From the NCBI GenBank assembly GCA_026706485.1, contig JAPOYR010000010.1:271798-335797 (forward strand): 64,000 nt of DNA, in the 5' to 3' direction. This DNA comes from Chloroflexota bacterium. Lineage in GTDB: Bacteria; Chloroflexota; UBA11872. Position numbers and translations under genes: made by a program. The notes beneath the pieces were generated by a model, which worked only from the letters and a program-made list of their open reading frames with translations, was not told where the DNA came from and made no database searches. This document shows, one piece after another, positions 34,307 through 43,400 of this stretch (within the stretch, counting starts at the first letter, position 1; each line of letters opens with the position of its first letter).

Positions 34307-35170
34307 CTAGTATTCATATCGCGCGGCTAGCTCCGGCTGATGTTCGGTGAGCCAGGCTCGGAGGGGAACGGTTTCGTCGGTAGTCTCCATGCGGCCGGCG
34401 GGCGTGCCGATTATGTCAAGAAGCTGCCGGCGGATCGGGTCCGCGATGCCTCGTGCTTCGTGCCCCGGCGGCAGCACGTTGTCCGTGTGCAACCAGCGGT
34501 AGGCATAGGCGAAGAACAGCACCTTGCGCGTGGTCTCCGAGTAGTTGGGACTGCCGCTGTGCCATACGCGGGCGTCGAAGATCAACGCGTCACCGGCGCG
34601 CAGGAGCACCGGCTCCGCCCCTGGAACGAGACCGCCGGCTCCCGGACTGACCTCGATGCTCCGTCGCCGGTGACTCCCCGGTACCACCCAGAAGTTGCCC
34701 ATGTCCGGTTTGCTGACATCGGTGAGGAAGTAGCCGACTTTCAACGACAGCCGCGCCGGGATCTCGAGCTCGGGCATGTCGAGCGTGCGGCGGCCGTTGT
34801 CTTGGTGCCAGCCCCCGGGTCCTCGCGGCCCCTCGCGCGGCTCCGGCGGCGTGAGCATGAGGTGGGTGTTGAGCAGGAAGATGTTCCAGCCCAAGATTCC
34901 CCACACCTTGGGGAATGTCGTCGGGTGGTCAATGAGGTCCACGAATGCCGGATCGAGCCCAACCGCATTCAAGTGCTGCACCCGGTTGGTGACGCCGGCA
35001 TAGGTCGCCGGGGCTACGAGCCGACCGTCACGGTGGAGACGGTCGACGATGTCGACGAGCTCGGCTGCGTGCTCGCGGCTCAGCGCGCCTTCGACGCGCA
35101 GATACCCGTCGCGCTCGAAGGCCTCGTGTTCTTCCGCAGTCAGCGCGTGCGCGAGGCAGTTGGCGTCCAC
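34307..35170 (-). CDS. phytanoyl-CoA dioxygenase (PhyH) family protein
   Basis: 287 residues. Facial triad H122-x-D124 (GGWHQDNG) and H204 (RVWHSGSPNYS), with R215 for 2-oxoglutarate. The FERDGYLRVEGAL opening and WVVPGSHRRR motif are typical of the family. It lies 40 bases upstream of the dehydrogenase gene on the same strand, so an Fe(II)/2-oxoglutarate hydroxylation could prepare or process a methylated substrate for the two GcvT-type enzymes. That link is inference. Confidence 0.9.
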   Translation of the reverse strand: MDANCLAHALTAEEHEAFERDGYLRVEGALSREHAAELVDIVDRLHRDGRLVAPATYAGVTNRVQHLNAVGLDPAFVDLIDHPTTFPKVWGILGWNIFLLNTHLMLTPPEPREGPRGPGGWHQDNGRRTLDMPELEIPARLSLKVGYFLTDVSKPDMGNFWVVPGSHRRRSIEVSPGAGGLVPGAEPVLLRAGDALIFDARVWHSGSPNYSETTRKVLFFAYAYRWLHTDNVLPPGHEARGIADPIRRQLLDIIGTPAGRMETTDETVPLRAWLTEHQPELAARYEY

Positions 35171-35228
35171 TGTTTGGCCTCCAAAGCTCGGGCCGGTGAC
35201 GCGAACCTAGCACGGGGAACGGACGCCT

Positions 35229-35792
35229 CTAGGCCGAGACACCGCGCGCCCGTTGCCACTCCTCGCGCAGGATGCCGTAGTAGGCAAAGTCCACATGTCC
35301 GTCCCGCGCCTTGTGGCGGCCCCGCAGCACGCCTTCGCGCGTCATGCCCAGCTTCTCCATGACGCGCCACGATTGCCGATTCGTCACATCCGTCTCCGCG
35401 AAGACCTTGTGCAGTCCGCATCGCTCGAATCCCCAGTCGATGACGGCCCGCCCGGCCTCCGGCACGATGCCGCGGCCCCACATCTCGCGGGCCAATGCGT
35501 AGCCCATCTCCGCGGTCTCATGCCGCACGTTGATATGCAGGCCGATGCTGCCAACAACGCGTCGCTCCCAGACGATGGCGAACATGGCCTCGTCGGACCA
35601 ATCGTCAAGAATCCGACGCGCCACGTACTCCTCCGCGTCGTCGCGCGTGTAGGGCTGGGGCAGGTCGAGGAAGCGCCCAAGCTCGGGAACCGAGGCGTAG
35701 GCCAGCACGTCGTCGACGTCACCGACTTCGAACGGCCGCAGGAGCAGTCGCTCGGTGGTCAACTCGACGCGGTCGTTAGGTTCGTGGCTCAT
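35229..35792 (-). CDS. GNAT acetyltransferase, RimJ/RimL type
   Basis: 187 residues with the Acetyltransf_3 pattern: TERLLLRPFEVGDVDDVLAYAS at the N-terminus, MGYALAREMWGRGIVPEAGRAVIDW with the acetyl-CoA loop, and TDVTNRQSWRVMEKLGMTREGVLRG near the end. Members acetylate ribosomal protein N-termini, amino acids or antibiotics; none is indicated here. It starts at ATG 35792, directly opposite the start region of the divergent permease gene. Confidence 0.92.
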   Translation of the reverse strand: MSHEPNDRVELTTERLLLRPFEVGDVDDVLAYASVPELGRFLDLPQPYTRDDAEEYVARRILDDWSDEAMFAIVWERRVVGSIGLHINVRHETAEMGYALAREMWGRGIVPEAGRAVIDWGFERCGLHKVFAETDVTNRQSWRVMEKLGMTREGVLRGRHKARDGHVDFAYYGILREEWQRARGVSA

Positions 35793-37621
35793 TGCTGCTT
35801 CGCCGGCTTTCGGCGCAACTGATCAAGGATCGGCCGTACTATCGATGCACCCATCATCCCGCACCCATTGCGAGTCCGAAGATAGCCCGCGTCAACGAGT
35901 ACATCCGCTACGAGCCGGACGATCCGTGTCCGCCTCTTCTCGCAACGGGCGTCGCTCTTCAGGGGGTCGTGCTCACCCTCGCGAACACGGTGCTGTTCGT
36001 GACCATCACGGCCCGGGCTGCCGGCCAGGGCGACACCTATCTATCGTGGGCCGTATTCGCCGCGCTGATCATCGCGGGAGCGACGACCGCGCTGCAGGCG
36101 GCTCGCGTCGGGCGGCTCGGAGCCGGGCACGTGCTGATGAGCGGGGCCGGACCCCACTTCGTCGCGCTGGCCATCCTGGTCCTGGCGCTGCCGGAGGCCG
36201 GACTTGCCACGCTCGCCAGCCTCATCGTGGTCGCATCGCTGGTGCAGTTTGCGCTGGCGGCCTGGCTGCCGCTGCTGCGGCGCATCATCACGCCGGTCGT
36301 CGCCGGCACGGCGCTGATGCTGATCGCCGTCATGGTTATGTCAATCGCGATCGGGAGGATCGGCGAGCCGACCGAGGGCGTGCCGCCGGCCGCGGGTCCC
36401 GCCGTGGCCGTGACGACCCTGGCGGTCGCCGTGATGCTGGCCATGCGAGCGTCCGGGGTTTGGCGACTATGGGCGCCCCTCATCGGCATCGTTTCGGGCT
36501 GCGCGGTCGCCGCCGGGTTCGGCCTTTACGACCCTCAGCCGGTTCTCGACGCGCCCTGGTTCGACCTGCCGGACTTCACGGCCTGGCCGGGCCTGGACCT
36601 GACGCCGGGCGTGGAGTTCTGGACGTTCCTGCCGGCGTTCCTGATTGTGAGTCTGGTATCGGCCGTCAAGGCCAGCGGCGACGGCGTCGTCATTCAGCAG
36701 GTGTCGCGGCGCGAGCCCCCCGCCACCGACTTTCGTGTGGTTCAAGGCGTGCTCAACACCAACGGGCTCGGCGCGCTGCTGTCGGGAATTGCCGGCACGC
36801 TGCCGACGATCATTTTTTCGCCGTCCACCGTCTCGCTCATCACTTTCACGGGAGTCGCGGCGCGCCGCGTCGGATATGCCATGGGAGGCGTCCTCGTGGC
36901 GCTGGCGTTCTTGCCCAAGGTGGCGGCCGTCCTGCTCACGATTCCGAGTCCCGTCATGGGGGCTTTCCTGCTGATGATCATGGGGCTGCTTTTCGTGGAA
37001 GGCATGCGGACGGTCGTCCAGGACGGACTCGATCATCGAACGGCGCTAGTGGTCGGCGTGTCCCTCGCGATCGGCGTTGGCTTGGAGAGTCGAAACGTGG
37101 TCGCGGACCTCCTGGGCGAGACCTGGGTCGCCTCACTCAGCAACGGCATGACGGTCGGCGTCGTCGCCGCCGTGCTGATGACGCTGTTTCTCGAAGCGTC
37201 CGGCCGGCGGCAAAGCCGACTGGAGGTCCCACTGAGCACGGCCTCGCTGCCCGCGATCGACGCATTCCTGCTCGACCTCGCGTCGAAGTTGGGCTGGAAC
37301 ACGGCGTCGACGGAGCGGCTGCGCGCCGCGGGCGAGGAGACGCTGTCGAGTCTGCTGCAGGCTGATTCTGACTACGGGGCCGATCGGGTGCCGCGTTTGA
37401 TCGTGGTGGCTCGGCCCGGGGATGCGGTCGAGCTGGAGTTCCTGGCGGTGTTCGACGAGGAAAACCTCCAGGACCGGCTGGCCTACCTGAGCGAGCAGCC
37501 CCAGGTTCCGGAGGCAGCCGAGATATCCTTCCGCCTTTTGCGGCACTATGCATCCTCGGTGCACCACCGGAAGTATCACGGCATCGACGTGGTGACGGTG
37601 CACGTGGATGGCTCGCGTTAG
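35792..37621 (+). CDS. NCS2-family nucleobase:cation symporter with extra C-terminal domain
   Basis: Up to 609 residues. About 12 membrane segments between residues 45 and 465 with NCS2 features (AGHVLMSGAGPHF, VSAVKASGDGV, the NTNGLGALLSGIAGTLP segment) point to a uracil/xanthine permease type. Residues ~472-609 form a soluble domain with ERLRAAGEETL and a closing HGIDVVTVHV that looks like a degenerate HATPase of the RsbW kind. The start is uncertain: no ATG or GTG precedes the conserved region, and the TTG at 35792 overlaps the divergent gene's start codon. Substrate not determined. Confidence 0.82.
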   Translation: MLLRRLSAQLIKDRPYYRCTHHPAPIASPKIARVNEYIRYEPDDPCPPLLATGVALQGVVLTLANTVLFVTITARAAGQGDTYLSWAVFAALIIAGATTALQAARVGRLGAGHVLMSGAGPHFVALAILVLALPEAGLATLASLIVVASLVQFALAAWLPLLRRIITPVVAGTALMLIAVMVMSIAIGRIGEPTEGVPPAAGPAVAVTTLAVAVMLAMRASGVWRLWAPLIGIVSGCAVAAGFGLYDPQPVLDAPWFDLPDFTAWPGLDLTPGVEFWTFLPAFLIVSLVSAVKASGDGVVIQQVSRREPPATDFRVVQGVLNTNGLGALLSGIAGTLPTIIFSPSTVSLITFTGVAARRVGYAMGGVLVALAFLPKVAAVLLTIPSPVMGAFLLMIMGLLFVEGMRTVVQDGLDHRTALVVGVSLAIGVGLESRNVVADLLGETWVASLSNGMTVGVVAAVLMTLFLEASGRRQSRLEVPLSTASLPAIDAFLLDLASKLGWNTASTERLRAAGEETLSSLLQADSDYGADRVPRLIVVARPGDAVELEFLAVFDEENLQDRLAYLSEQPQVPEAAEISFRLLRHYASSVHHRKYHGIDVVTVHVDGSR

Positions 37622-37680
37622 CTGGTTGCGTTGGACCTGGTGGAAACGTCTCCCACCAACAGACGAAAGGACAGGCCCTG

Positions 37681-37968
37681 ATGGCCGGATACGTGATCGT
37701 GAATGACGAGATTACGGACGACGCGACATTCGCCGAGTTTCGCCAGAAGGTCGGAGCAACGGTAGCGGCTCACGGCGGCAGGTATCTGGTGCGCGGCGGC
37801 GCCACCGAAGTCGTCGACGGCGACTGGGCTCCCGACCGGCTCGTCATCATCGAATTCGACAGCGTCGACCAGGCCAAGGCGTGGCTGAACTCGGCCGATT
37901 TCCTGGCGATCAAGGACCTTCGCGTCAGCTCCGCGAGCGCCAGCGTGGTCATCGCCGAGGGCGTGTGA
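37681..37968 (+). CDS. DUF1330 family protein
   Basis: 95 residues from ATG 37681 with AAAGGACAGG upstream. The small ferredoxin-like dimeric fold of DUF1330 is recognisable from MAGYVIVNDEITD, RYLVRGGATEVVDGDW, RLVIIEFDSVDQAKAW and ASVVIAEG. The function of the family is unknown. It follows the permease gene by 59 bases and may be in its operon. Confidence 0.92.
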   Translation: MAGYVIVNDEITDDATFAEFRQKVGATVAAHGGRYLVRGGATEVVDGDWAPDRLVIIEFDSVDQAKAWLNSADFLAIKDLRVSSASASVVIAEGV

Positions 37969-38000
37969 CTGAGGCAGGGTCTAATTCAGTCGGTAGGCTC

Positions 38001-38055
38001 GACCCCAATCCGTTCGGTAACCCTTCGACAAGCTCAGGGCGAACGGATTGGGGTC
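38001..38055. repeat. perfect 16-bp inverted repeat (TTCGACAAGCTCAGG family)
   Basis: Arms GACCCCAATCCGTTCG (38001-38016) and CGAACGGATTGGGGTC (38040-38055) are perfectly complementary around a loop with CCCTTCGACAAGCTCAGGG. It lies between convergent genes and could also act as a transcription stop. A second long copy is at 60635-60690, and degenerate relatives are at 3526-3692. Confidence 0.9.
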
Positions 38056-38131
38056 CGTGCACTCCAAGGCCGTGTGCTTGCCCAAAAGTTTCCTAGCCGC
38101 TATCGCCTGAGCCCTCTCGGGCGGGCGATGC

Positions 38132-39109
38132 TCAGTCGATCGACAGCCCGGCGAACTTCGCCGCGTTGACGCCGAGGACGAGCCGCTTCTCCTCGTCCGA
38201 GAGAAAGTCCGCGTGCGTGGTGACCATGGTGAGGTTCTGCTTGTAGGTGCAGCGGCCCTCGGTCCAGGGCCAATCCGTGCCCCACATCACACGCTCCACG
38301 CCCGCACCCCTGACCAGACCCTCCAGCAGGGCGAGTCCGTTGGCATAGGGGTATTCCCACTCCGGGCCTTCCAGCCCACCGTTCTTCCAGGCGATCTCGT
38401 CGCCGAAGAAGATCGTGATGGCGGCGATGTCGGTGTAGAGGTGCTCGTGCCGATTGAGCAGCGCCACGAAGGGATCGAGCGAGGGAAACGGCGGGCGGCT
38501 GTTGGCCAGCCACTGGTCGCCCCAGGTGAAGCAGCCCCAGTGGGTCAGCAGGAATTTGACCGTCGGGAAATCGCGCGCGACGGGATCGAAGAGGCCGAGG
38601 AATTCCTCGTAGTCCGACATGCAGGCGCGAAGGCGCGGATCGTTCCAGCGCTCCCAGGCCATGATGATGGGCACGTCACGCTCGGCACACAGCTCGTAGA
38701 CCTTGCACAGGCCAGGGTCCGACGGCCAGTGGCCGGTATAGGCGGGGAAGATCTTGAGCCCCACGGCCCCCGCGTCGAGGTCCTCCCGGATCCGGTCGAG
38801 GTATCCCGGTCGATCGGGATTGATGTGGTCGGTGAACCAGATGAAGCGGTCGTGGTCGGCGGCGGCGATCGCCTCGGTGAAATACTCCTTGGTGATCCGG
38901 TTGATGGCCGGATCGTTCCAGGTGTCGCCAAGGTCCGGCCAGATGTCCTCGGCCGTGTAGCTGATGAGAAAACACTTGTCCACGCCGGCGTAGTTCATCT
39001 CGTCGAGCAGCAACTCGGCCGACATTTCGTGCCAGGTGTAGTGCATCCGGATGCTGCGCTCCACGCCGTGGGCCTTCTCCAAGATGTGGACCTGGGTGTC
39101 GATGATCAT
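38132..39109 (-). CDS. amidohydrolase-2 (ACMSD-like) TIM-barrel protein
   Basis: 325 residues. The barrel begins IIDTQVHI, where the first His of the usual D-x-H-x-H is Gln, and continues with VGLKIFPAYTGHWP, LLTHWGCF and the closing WGTDWPW with the conserved Asp. Such proteins hydrolyse lactones or decarboxylate small acids with one metal ion. An AGG ribosome site precedes the ATG at 39109. It stands alone; no pathway partner is adjacent. Confidence 0.87.
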   Translation of the reverse strand: MIIDTQVHILEKAHGVERSIRMHYTWHEMSAELLLDEMNYAGVDKCFLISYTAEDIWPDLGDTWNDPAINRITKEYFTEAIAAADHDRFIWFTDHINPDRPGYLDRIREDLDAGAVGLKIFPAYTGHWPSDPGLCKVYELCAERDVPIIMAWERWNDPRLRACMSDYEEFLGLFDPVARDFPTVKFLLTHWGCFTWGDQWLANSRPPFPSLDPFVALLNRHEHLYTDIAAITIFFGDEIAWKNGGLEGPEWEYPYANGLALLEGLVRGAGVERVMWGTDWPWTEGRCTYKQNLTMVTTHADFLSDEEKRLVLGVNAAKFAGLSID

Positions 39110-39708
39110 TGGTGCCTCGTTTCTCGGACAGGCGCGGCGGCGGCGCTCCTTGCGGCTATGTGCGCAGGGTACTCAGATCGCCTGGGATGGTCCCGTGGTC
39201 GAGCCGTTTGCATCGGGAGAGAAGGGCGGTTTGCGAACCGCCCCTCCGCCACGCATCCAGGCTGCCCCCCAGGTTCGACCGGACTGGATTCCGGCTTCCG
39301 CCGGAATGACGGAGGGGTATCGCAGGGGTCTCCAGGGTACGGGTTGCGGGCGGTGGTGTATCGGATTGGCGCAGCGTCCGCGCGGCACGACGCTGGATCA
39401 ACCGATCCGTCATTCCGAGTGAAACGAGGAATCTAAGAGCCGCGGGAATCGGCCACCACGGCCGTCGCCTCCTCCCGGCCGTCGGCCGTCCGGCGCTTCC
39501 CTGATCCTCTGAGAGTGGCCGCTCCAGCGTCTCAGCCTCCTCGTGAACAGACGCATGACGATGCAAACACTCGGCCGCCGCTTGACGCCCAAGTCCGTCA
39601 CCGTCTCGGCCGGCACCGCTCCGGAAACATCACCAGTCGTACACTGCCGACCGATATGGTTGAGACTGTGTCAATCCTCGCCAGAAGCACCAGCAAGGCA
39701 CCACAACC
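39110..39708. repeat. 600-base gap with two dispersed repeats, no gene
   Basis: The gap holds a copy of the GGATTCCGGC/GCCGGAAT palindrome at 39283-39312 and TCATTCCGAGTGAAACGAGG at 39410, continuing to AATCTAAG (39437), the inverted partner of the unit at 22142. Open frames here are short, without ribosome sites, and on both strands. The last ~200 bases before 39709 should contain the promoter of the Mrr-type gene; TTGAGACTGTGTCAATC (39659-39675) is a partial palindrome there. Confidence 0.7.
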
Positions 39709-40800
39709 GTGACGCCCGAGGCGAACCAAGCTACAGACAAAGATCCGCCCACGTCCGTGTGGCTTGTCCGAGGGGGTGCCCAAGGCGAGGACGAGTCCGT
39801 CGCTTTGGATAACGGCCTAGCGATTATTGGCTATCACGAGATCCCCGACCTAGCGTCCGCCGCTGATGCGGCAGCGGTACTCGCTCTTGTTCAGGAGCAC
39901 CTTGCCGGTGGATCCAGGAGCCGCGATCGCAACTTCGCAGCTCAGTTGACGGCGTTTGCATTGCGTATGCGCCTAAACGACATCGTCGCGCTGCCGCTAA
40001 AGACCCGACGCGGCCTGGTCGCTCTCGGGCGTGTCTCAGGACCGTATCGCTACCAAGAAGTCGACGGAATCAAGCGTCACACGCGATCGGTCAATTGGAT
40101 TCGGCCGGACGTTCCTCGATCTGAGTTTGGGCAGGACTTGCTCAATTCACTAGGCGCGTTCATGACGGTATGTCGGATCCACCGCAACGATTCCGCGCCA
40201 CGAATCGCCAGTATTTTGGAAGGTCAGGAAGACCCCGGTACAGACGCGACGAACGCAGAGTCAGATTCCAGCCAGAACGGGGACGAGACAGTACGCGATG
40301 ACCAAGCAGTCCCAGATGTCGCCGATCTGGCGCGCGAGCAAGTGGTTGGCCGTATTCGGGCACACTTCACCGGGCATGAGCTCACGCGTCTCGTTGACGC
40401 CGTACTACAGGCCCAGGGGTATTTCACATGGCCATCGACGCCCGGGCCTGACGGCGGAGTGGACATTCTGGCAGCCCGAGGCTCTCTCGGATTCGAAGGG
40501 CCGCGAATCTGCGTTCAAGTCAAAGCGACCGCAGATCCCGCCGACGTCACGATCCTTCGCAGCCTCCAAGGCACTATGCAGTCCTTCCGAGCCGATCAGG
40601 GACTCCTCGTCTGCTGGGGTGGATTTACGAGCGCCCTGGAGCGCGAGGCCCGACAGAGCTTCTTCCGGGTAAGGCTCTGGAACGCCAACAATCTAGTGAG
40701 TGCGATCTACAAGACTTACGAGAATCTCCCGAAGCAAATCCAGGCCGAAATCCCGCTGGAGCGAATATGGACGCTCGTGCGCGACGATGGTGAGGGGTGA
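39709..40800 (+). CDS. Mrr-type restriction endonuclease with N-terminal EVE/PUA-like domain
   Basis: 363 residues from GTG 39709. The C-terminal Mrr_cat nuclease has GGVDIL (D252) and VQVKA (Q270-V-K272), the D...QxK catalytic pattern of Mrr. Residues ~16-130 (VWLVRGGAQGEDE ... RLNDIVALPLKTRRG ... SVNWI) look like an EVE/PUA-type fold that in other type IV systems reads modified bases. A Ser/Asp/Glu-rich linker joins them. This suggests modification-dependent DNA cleavage. GC content is lower than the flanking metabolic genes. It marks the left end of a defence-gene cluster. Confidence 0.85.
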   Translation: MTPEANQATDKDPPTSVWLVRGGAQGEDESVALDNGLAIIGYHEIPDLASAADAAAVLALVQEHLAGGSRSRDRNFAAQLTAFALRMRLNDIVALPLKTRRGLVALGRVSGPYRYQEVDGIKRHTRSVNWIRPDVPRSEFGQDLLNSLGAFMTVCRIHRNDSAPRIASILEGQEDPGTDATNAESDSSQNGDETVRDDQAVPDVADLAREQVVGRIRAHFTGHELTRLVDAVLQAQGYFTWPSTPGPDGGVDILAARGSLGFEGPRICVQVKATADPADVTILRSLQGTMQSFRADQGLLVCWGGFTSALEREARQSFFRVRLWNANNLVSAIYKTYENLPKQIQAEIPLERIWTLVRDDGEG

Positions 40801-40963
40801 TCCTCAGGAATCGCCTGCGGACCCATCGGCGAACTTAGACCAGACTATGCGCCTGGCCAGATGTCGATCGACACGGAAACGCACCGCGATCTTGGCAGCG
40901 ACCGTCTCCAATTCCGCCCGCGCGCCGGCCGCCGCGACCGGCCCGGACTAACTGGCCTCCCCC

Positions 40964-41998
40964 GTGCCCGACCAGCGCATCGTTCTGACCTACGACCCCG
41001 ACGGGACGCTGGTGGACCGCGTCCGCGCCGCGCTGCCGCACCGGTCGCTCGAGATCGTCTGCGAGTATTCCTCGGACGCGCTGCCCGAGGTGATGCCGGG
41101 CACGACGATCCTTTTCGGCAACTACCTTGCCGCGGAGGCCCTGGAACAGTCGCGCGACCTGCGCTGGATTCAAACCGTGGGCGCCGGGGTCGACGTGCTG
41201 CTTTCGGTCGATCTCACGTCGACCGATATCGTCGTCACGAACACCAGCGGCGCATTCGGCGTCCAGATCGCCGAGCATGCGCTGTCGCTGATGTTTGCGC
41301 TGGCCCGGCGACTGCCCGCGGCGCTGGAGTCGCAGGCGGCAAGGCGCTACGCGCCCGAGCCCCGCGACGACCTGTTCGAGCTGACCGGCAAGACCGTGGG
41401 CATCGTGGGGTTCGGCGACGTGGGCCAGGCGCTGGCGCGGCGGGCGCGTGGGATCGGCATGCGCGTCATCGCGCTGCGCCGCTCGCCGGGCGACTCTCCG
41501 GCGACAAGCGCTGAACTAGCCGACCTGGCGCTCGACCCGCTGGCCGACTCGGACCGCGGCGACGCGTCGGCGCTCGTGTACGAGGTCATGGGACCCGACC
41601 GGTTGAGCGAGTTGCTGCGCGAATCCGACGTGGTGGTCAACGCCGCGCCCCTGACGGACGCCACCGTGCGCCTCTTTGGCCGGGAACAGTTCGGTCACAT
41701 GCGGTCCACCGCGTGCTTCATCAACCTCGGGCGAGGCGAAACGGTGGACCAGGAGGCGTTGATCGACGCGCTGCAAGATGGCGTCATCGCCGGAGCGGGT
41801 CTGGACGTCACCACGCCCGAGCCGCTGCCGCCGGATTCGCCCCTCTGGGCGCTGCCCAACGTCATCCTCACTGCCCACTACGCCGGCTGGTCCGACACCA
41901 TGCTCGACCGCATTTACGCGATCTTCGCGGACAACCTGCAGCGCTTCGACCGCGGCGAGCCGCTACGCAATCGGGTGGATGTGCGGGCGGGGTACTGA
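40964..41998 (+). CDS. D-2-hydroxyacid dehydrogenase, NAD-dependent
   Basis: 344 residues from GTG 40964. Rossmann motif GFGDVG in TVGIVGFGDVGQALARR, the catalytic Arg in INLGRGETVDQEAL, the Glu in DVTTPEPLP and the His in LTAHYAGW, which replaces the commoner TPH. It would interconvert a 2-hydroxyacid and 2-oxoacid, possibly glyoxylate or hydroxypyruvate. It is an ordinary metabolic gene lying inside the defence-rich stretch and ends one base before a convergent gene. Confidence 0.92.
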   Translation: MPDQRIVLTYDPDGTLVDRVRAALPHRSLEIVCEYSSDALPEVMPGTTILFGNYLAAEALEQSRDLRWIQTVGAGVDVLLSVDLTSTDIVVTNTSGAFGVQIAEHALSLMFALARRLPAALESQAARRYAPEPRDDLFELTGKTVGIVGFGDVGQALARRARGIGMRVIALRRSPGDSPATSAELADLALDPLADSDRGDASALVYEVMGPDRLSELLRESDVVVNAAPLTDATVRLFGREQFGHMRSTACFINLGRGETVDQEALIDALQDGVIAGAGLDVTTPEPLPPDSPLWALPNVILTAHYAGWSDTMLDRIYAIFADNLQRFDRGEPLRNRVDVRAGY

Positions 41999-42421
41999 TC
42001 ATCCGGAGTCCGTCGTCAGGTCCTTGTGCGAAATCGGCGGCGTTCCGGGCACGCAACTCCACGGCTCCTGCTGGACCTCGGTGCCGTCCGATTGGGTGAT
42101 TTGCCAGCCGGCGCTCATGGGCTCGATGTCGCTGCAGTGCTCGATTTTGGCCGTGCGGATGCACTTGCCGTCGAGGACGTAGCTGGTGGCGGACGCGACC
42201 TTGCCCATCGTTCCATCGGCTGAAATGCGGTCCATGGCAAACATTCCCATCTGGATGTGCCTGTCCATTTCGTCGTCGAACGGTCGCTCGTAGACCGCCT
42301 CCGCCTCGGCGACGTCGTACATCAGGATCTGCTCGACGGTGTGTCCCTCGACGCTAACGTGGACCCAGCGCACGTTCACGCCCCGGATTTCTCCGCTTTG
42401 CTCGGTGACTCTTGCGGTCAC
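41999..42421 (-). CDS. hypothetical protein, 140 aa
   Basis: Small soluble protein starting at ATG 42421, overlapping the stop of the ADP-ribosylglycohydrolase gene by four bases (ATGA), so translationally coupled. It contains SATSYVLDGKCIRTAKIEHCSD and two further Cys/Trp-rich stretches; no domain is recognised. Coupling suggests it assists or is regulated with the ADP-ribosylglycohydrolase. Confidence 0.7.
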   Translation of the reverse strand: MTARVTEQSGEIRGVNVRWVHVSVEGHTVEQILMYDVAEAEAVYERPFDDEMDRHIQMGMFAMDRISADGTMGKVASATSYVLDGKCIRTAKIEHCSDIEPMSAGWQITQSDGTEVQQEPWSCVPGTPPISHKDLTTDSG

Positions 42422-43389
42422 GACGCATCGCCCACGCGCAGATCTGCACGTTCGGATTGCCGCGCGTGGTCGTAGAGGCTATCGGCCATCGAGGTGATCT
42501 CCGTCGCCATGGTCAGCGTGTCTCGCCACTTTGCTGGGATTGCTTCTGCGCCATAGGTAGCGCCAGCGATCTGCCCGTAGATGGCAGCGGTGGTGTCGGC
42601 GTCGTCGCCGAGGTTGGCGGCCAGGAGTGCGCCCTCGCGAAAGTCGCGGGATTTGTGAAAGGCCCAGAGCGCCGCCTCCAGTGAATCCACGACGTAGCCG
42701 GTTCCGCTGATCTCCGGAGGCTCGCGATGCTTGAACGACCCGTTGGCGATCTCGGCGATCCTTCTCGCCAAGGAGTATTTTTTCCAACGACCAAAGTCCG
42801 GGCAATATCCTGGGGAGAGAAAGGTGCCCTTGTCGACGCCGCGCAAGGCCCCGACGAGCAGGCCGGCGAAGTAGCGGCAGGCATCGATCGCTTCTTGAGC
42901 CCCGTGGGTCGTTTGCGAGCTCTCGGCGCTCCTGCGGATTGCCTCGAAAGCATCGCCGGCAAAGAACATCGGCACTGGCGCCAGCCGCATGAGCGAACCG
43001 TTCCCGGCGGTATGGGGGTCAGTGGAGCCGGCCAGGGGTTCGCCGGTTGCCACGAAGCGTGACAACGCGCTCGCGACGGTGTTGCCGATGTCGAAGCATG
43101 TGCCGGTTGACGAGAAATAGCCCTCGTAGCGCCAGCGGAAATAGCGCCGCATCTGGTCCATTGGGTCGAACTGGCCCCGCTCGATCAAGCTCGCGGCCAG
43201 GCACAGGGCCATGGACGTGTCGTCGGTCCACTGCCCGGGCTTCAGGCCAAACGGTCCGCCACCGATCATGTCGTCGATTGGCTCAAGCGTATTTGGCGGT
43301 TTGAACTCCAGCGTCGTGCCCAACGCGTCACCCGCCGCGAGCCCCAGCAGGCAGCCGCGAAAGCGATCCCGTGGTGATGGTGCGCTCAC
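42418..43389 (-). CDS. ADP-ribosylglycohydrolase family protein
   Basis: 323 residues from GTG 43389 with TAGGAG 9 bases upstream. Family motifs: GLAAGDALG, GQWTDDTSMAL (first metal Asp pair), TAGNGSLMR, and GDDADTTAAIYGQIAGATYG (second metal site). Such enzymes remove ADP-ribose from arginine or other acceptors, or hydrolyse related glycosides, using two Mg ions. It begins 11 bases after the stop of the large nuclease-helicase gene and is coupled to a small downstream gene, forming a three-gene operon. Confidence 0.9.
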   Translation of the reverse strand: MSAPSPRDRFRGCLLGLAAGDALGTTLEFKPPNTLEPIDDMIGGGPFGLKPGQWTDDTSMALCLAASLIERGQFDPMDQMRRYFRWRYEGYFSSTGTCFDIGNTVASALSRFVATGEPLAGSTDPHTAGNGSLMRLAPVPMFFAGDAFEAIRRSAESSQTTHGAQEAIDACRYFAGLLVGALRGVDKGTFLSPGYCPDFGRWKKYSLARRIAEIANGSFKHREPPEISGTGYVVDSLEAALWAFHKSRDFREGALLAANLGDDADTTAAIYGQIAGATYGAEAIPAKWRDTLTMATEITSMADSLYDHARQSERADLRVGDAS

Positions 43390-43400
43390 GTGGTCAGCTC

